8,974 nucleotides of DNA, taken from contig JAGVEP010000244.1 of the NCBI GenBank assembly GCA_020058145.1, positions 1 to 8,974 on the forward strand. The letters run 5' to 3'. Source of the DNA: Phycisphaerae bacterium. Lineage in GTDB: Bacteria; Planctomycetota; Phycisphaerae; UBA1845; Fen-1342. Within the stretch, counting starts at the first letter, position 1. Every line of letters begins with the position of its first letter. Positions 6,841 through 8,974 of this stretch are shown here, piece by piece. A program made the translations under genes and the position numbers. A model generated the notes under the pieces. It was not told the DNA's origin. It was given only the letters and a program-made list of their open reading frames with translations, and searched no databases.

Positions 6841-6876
6841 GCAAATGATTGACATATAAAGCAAATGAGTTATATA
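6841..6876 (+). promoter_or_regulatory. Promoter of the pseudopilin gene with a 20-bp-phased direct repeat
   Basis: TTGACA (6849-6854) and TATATA (6871-6876) are separated by 16 bp inside an AT-rich island that contrasts with the G+C-rich surroundings. The octamer GCAAATGA occurs at 6841-6848, directly before the -35, and at 6861-6868, inside the spacer, exactly 20 bp apart. Two copies on the same DNA face flanking the -35 look like a regulator site. The transcript would have a leader of about 45-50 nt before the ATG at 6930. Confidence 0.6.
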
Positions 6877-6923
6877 TGTACCAGTTGCTTGAGCACGGTG
6901 TAGGCGGCTGGACGCGAGGAGAT

Positions 6924-6937
6924 CCAAGCATGCTTGG
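6924..6937. repeat. Perfect 14-bp palindrome over the pseudopilin start codon
   Basis: CCAAGCATGCTTGG reads identically on both strands and contains the ATG (6930-6932) at its centre. Its half-sites equal those of the hairpin at 102-119. It could be a protein-binding site; with no loop it would not form a stable RNA hairpin. Confidence 0.5.
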
Positions 6938-7811
6938 TAAGCGACGGGCGTTCACGTTGATCGAGTTGCTCGTGGTCGTGGCCATTATCGCCCTGTTGGT
7001 GAGCATTCTGCTGCCCAGTCTGTCGGCGGCGCGGCGGACGACGCGAACCGTCCTGTGCGGGACGAATCTTCGGCAGCTTGCCACCGGTTGGATGCTGTAC
7101 GCGCAGGACAACCAGGACGTCGCCGTGGCGGCCCGTGCTCCGACGTTCGGCGGGGACGGCGTGTATTTCGTCGGCAATGGCCACAAATACCGCCCGCGGT
7201 GGCACATCCGGCTCGGGACGGCGGTAGCGATATACGCGTTCGATACGCCCAGCCGTGAGGACGTCCATCAGAATATCACAAACCGGTTGCTGCTCTGTCC
7301 GGAAACGCCGGACTGGACCAGCGAACGCAATACGGCCTACGGTTACAACTACCAATTCCTCGGCAATGATCGCTTTCGGCCGGGGACGGAGCGGTTCATC
7401 CGCTTCCCCGTGAAGATCTCGGCCGTCCGGGCGGGCGGCACGGTGTTGGCGGCGGACGCGCTGGGCACCGCGGCGGAGTTGGCGGAGAACGCCAGGAAAC
7501 CGTACCGCAAGGATGGCGGCGTCGACCTGTCGGCGGTGGGCAACCACGCGTACCTATTGGATCCGCCGCGGTTGACGGACAACAGCGACCGGTGTGACGC
7601 CGATCGGCGGAGTGCCCCTGATCCGCGCCACGCCGGCAAAGCGACCTTTGTGTTCTGCGACGGGCACGTGGAGCTGCGGACGCCGGAGCGGATGCACTAC
7701 CGGCAAAACGCCGACGGCAGCTTCCCCGTGTCAGACCCAAACACGGCGAACGTGCTCTTCAGCGGCACAGGGCGCGACGACGATCCGCCGCCGAAGACGC
7801 TCGGCGGGTGA
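6930..7811 (+). CDS. Pseudopilin-like protein with prepilin N-terminus and H-X9-DG motif
   Basis: This 293-residue protein has a type IV prepilin N-terminus: a short basic leader MLGKRRA, then 'FTLIELLVVVAIIALLVSIL', with cleavage expected between A7 and F8 and the conserved glutamate at E12. The hydrophobic helix anchors it in the inner membrane until a prepilin peptidase processes it. It continues with 'CGTNLRQL' from C43, 'LLLCPETPDW', and a C-terminal H234-x9-D244-G245 in 'HAGKATFVFCDGH'. This combination marks the large pseudopilin-like families of Planctomycetota and related phyla, whose functions are mostly unknown. GAGGAG (6916-6921) lies 8 nt before the ATG at 6930; the frame is open from 6849, but that upstream part is promoter. 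No other secretion or pilus gene is adjacent, so it appears to stand alone. Confidence 0.88.
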   Translation: MLGKRRAFTLIELLVVVAIIALLVSILLPSLSAARRTTRTVLCGTNLRQLATGWMLYAQDNQDVAVAARAPTFGGDGVYFVGNGHKYRPRWHIRLGTAVAIYAFDTPSREDVHQNITNRLLLCPETPDWTSERNTAYGYNYQFLGNDRFRPGTERFIRFPVKISAVRAGGTVLAADALGTAAELAENARKPYRKDGGVDLSAVGNHAYLLDPPRLTDNSDRCDADRRSAPDPRHAGKATFVFCDGHVELRTPERMHYRQNADGSFPVSDPNTANVLFSGTGRDDDPPPKTLGG

Positions 7812-7857
7812 ATGACGGGCGGGGGGGTGGATTTGCCAAGTTCTCCGCGCCGCCGCA

Positions 7858-7863
7858 TAGTAT
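7858..7863 (+). promoter_or_regulatory. -10 element of the MNT gene, predicted leaderless
   Basis: TAGTAT lies exactly 6 nt before the GTG at 7870, the same arrangement as at the PerR-like gene. A TTGCCA at 7833-7838 is a possible -35, although the 19-bp spacer is long. No Shine-Dalgarno sequence precedes the start codons. Confidence 0.45.
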
Positions 7864-7869
7864 CGCGCG

Positions 7870-8205
7870 GTGAGCGTGATGACGTGCGCGAAGCTGGACG
7901 AGGTCTTACCGGAGATTGTGCGGCGGCTGCGGGACGCCTTGCAGCCGGAGCGGATCTACCTGTTCGGCTCGTGCGCGCAGGGGACACCGGGTCCAGACAG
8001 CGATGTGGACATCCTGGTCGTCGTGCCTGAGTCACCTCTGGGCTTCTACCAGCGGGCGGCGGAAGCGTCACGAGCGCTGGACGACGTCGACGTGGCGATC
8101 GACGTGCTGGTCTACACACGCGCGGAATTCGACCGCCGGGCCGCGCTGCGTGTCTCGCTGGAGCACACGGTCGCGCAGAAGGGCAGGCTGATGTATGCCG
8201 CCTGA
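7870..8205 (+). CDS. Minimal nucleotidyltransferase (MntA-like antitoxin)
   Basis: This 111-residue protein (from GTG 7870; ATG 7879 would shorten it by three) is a minimal nucleotidyltransferase of the DNA polymerase beta superfamily. The active-site signature is intact: G33-S34 in 'YLFGSCAQG', D45 and D47 in 'DSDVDILVV', and the third acidic residue D78 in 'VAIDVLV'. Its size and single-domain layout match MNT antitoxins, which neutralise HEPN toxins, in the MntA-HepT case by AMPylating a tyrosine (known for characterised members). The partner normally follows with a short overlap. Here the downstream overlapping ORF starts in the expected place but is only 34 codons long, so this looks like an orphan antitoxin. 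No Shine-Dalgarno sequence precedes the start. A housekeeping nucleotidyltransferase role is possible but less likely. Confidence 0.85.
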   Translation: MSVMTCAKLDEVLPEIVRRLRDALQPERIYLFGSCAQGTPGPDSDVDILVVVPESPLGFYQRAAEASRALDDVDVAIDVLVYTRAEFDRRAALRVSLEHTVAQKGRLMYAA

Positions 8206-8299
8206 GGTCGGCGAGGTGCTCGCCGTCGTCCGTACCGTCTGGTTTTTCGTGACCGCGCGTTTGCCGGCGGACGCTGTGCCGCCCGCGGTCGAGGAGTAG
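8195..8299 (+). pseudogene. Collapsed HEPN toxin remnant (34 codons)
   Basis: An ATG at 8195 overlaps the end of the MNT gene by 11 nt in another frame, as HEPN toxin genes usually do. The ORF reads MPPEVG, then 'EVLAVVRTVWFFVTARLP' and a short tail ending 'PPAVEE'. The opening 'MPPE' resembles HEPN starts and the rest resembles the last helix of HEPN proteins, which normally have about 120-140 residues. The middle, with the RX4-6H catalytic motif, is absent and no histidine is present. The simplest reading is an in-frame internal deletion (inference). A true small protein is possible. Its last codons contain the ribosome-binding site for ahcY, which may be why the end is preserved. Confidence 0.5.
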
Positions 8300-8305
8300 C
8301 TATTG

Positions 8306-8974
8306 ATGCCGAAGAAGTCGTCCGACGTGAGCAATGCAGCCTTGGCCCCCACGGGCAAGAAGAAGATTCTGTGGGCCGACCGCGACATGCCCGTGCTCGC
8401 CCTCATCCGGGCGCGTTTCGAAAAGCGCCAGTCGCTCAAAGGCGTACGCATGGGCTGCTGCATGCACGTTACGTCCGAAACGGCAAACCTCATGCGGACG
8501 CTCAAGGCCGGCGGCGCGCAGGTGGCACTGTGTGCCTCCAATCCGCTCAGCACCCAGGACCCCACCGCCGCGAGCCTGGCGCAGGACTTTGACGTCCCGG
8601 TCTACGCCCGCCGCGGCGAAAGCGTGAAGGTCTTCTACGACCATTTGCACGCGGTGATTGACACCAAGCCGCAAATCACGATGGACGACGGCGCCGACCT
8701 GGTGAACACCTTGCACACCAAGCGGCAGAAGGAAGCCGGCGGCATCCTCGCCAGCATGGAGGAGACGACCACTGGCGTCATTCGGCTGCGCGCCATGGCC
8801 CGCGAGGGCATCCTGAAGTTCCCCGTCGTCGCCGTGAACGACGCCGACACGAAACACCTGTTTGACAACCGCTACGGCACCGGACAAAGCACGCTCGACG
8901 GCGTGGTCCGCGCGACGGACGTGCTGCTGGCCGGAAAACACATCGTCGTGGCCGGCTACGGCTGGTGCGGGCGC
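8306..8974 (+). CDS. ahcY: S-adenosylhomocysteine hydrolase, partial at right edge
   Basis: The first 223 codons of adenosylhomocysteinase are present; the frame is open to the window edge. The enzyme uses bound NAD+ to split S-adenosylhomocysteine into adenosine and homocysteine, clearing the inhibitor made by SAM-dependent methyltransferases. Visible features are 'ILWADRDMPVL' (21-31), H54 in 'CCMHVTSETA', 'CASNPLSTQD' (76-85), 'SMEETTTGV' (from about 150), and 'VNDADTKHLFDNRYGTGQS' with K183, D187 and N188, which contact substrate in the family. The window ends in 'VVAGYGWCGR', the start of the NAD-binding Rossmann loop. GAGGAG (8291-8296) lies 9 nt before the ATG. The N-terminus is about 17 residues longer than the conserved core. 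It lies 6 nt after the HEPN-like remnant, so it may be co-transcribed with the MNT gene. Confidence 0.96.
   Translation, partial: MPKKSSDVSNAALAPTGKKKILWADRDMPVLALIRARFEKRQSLKGVRMGCCMHVTSETANLMRTLKAGGAQVALCASNPLSTQDPTAASLAQDFDVPVYARRGESVKVFYDHLHAVIDTKPQITMDDGADLVNTLHTKRQKEAGGILASMEETTTGVIRLRAMAREGILKFPVVAVNDADTKHLFDNRYGTGQSTLDGVVRATDVLLAGKHIVVAGYGWCGR

Noticed and set aside
5785..6927. A 380-codon open frame on the minus strand
   Set aside because: It is antisense to the MFS transporter and reads as low-complexity charged sequence without any domain.
6849..6929. N-terminal extension of the pseudopilin
   Set aside because: This stretch contains the promoter and the Shine-Dalgarno site; a start at 6930 gives the short basic leader expected of prepilins.
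1..8974. CRISPR arrays, tRNA or rRNA genes, or a multi-gene defence island
   Set aside because: I saw no regularly spaced repeats and no tRNA- or rRNA-like stretch, and the only defence-type gene is the MNT antitoxin with its short neighbour.

Overview
The window reads as bacterial chromosomal DNA of high G+C, most likely from the Planctomycetota or a close relative (inference). The best lineage clue is a lone pseudopilin at 6930-7811 with the planctomycete-type 'H-X9-DG' C-terminal motif and a C-x-x-NLRQL segment after its N-terminal helix. The transposase remnants and the MNT/HEPN-type locus fit but are not diagnostic. All intact genes are on the + strand; the only minus-strand coding traces are two transposase fragments.

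Layout: (1) 1-96, the 5' end of an ISAzo13-like transposase running off the left edge, with a hairpin just upstream of its start. (2) 349-2285, an oxidative-stress pair: a PerR/Fur-family regulator with its sensing ligands but no structural-zinc cysteines, then a clade-3-type monofunctional haem catalase. (3) 2286-2953, a gene-poor stretch holding a decayed IS1182-like transposase N-terminus and otherwise unrecognised sequence. (4) 2954-6660, acetyl-CoA synthetase and an OFA-family MFS transporter separated by a strong 14-bp hairpin, plausibly for uptake and activation of acetate or another small monocarboxylate. (5) 6849-7811, the pseudopilin with its own AT-rich promoter. (6) 7870-8974, a minimal nucleotidyltransferase antitoxin, a 34-codon ORF that looks like the collapsed remnant of its HEPN toxin partner, and the 5' three-quarters or less of S-adenosylhomocysteine hydrolase, cut by the right edge.

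No clearly new multi-gene system is visible. The most interesting points are: the MNT antitoxin whose HEPN partner appears reduced to a short scar that carries the ribosome-binding site of ahcY; two genes (the PerR-like regulator and the MNT gene) with the same TAGTAT-N6-GTG architecture, which predicts leaderless mRNAs; a cysteine-free PerR beside the catalase; and unusual repeats at the pseudopilin promoter and start codon.
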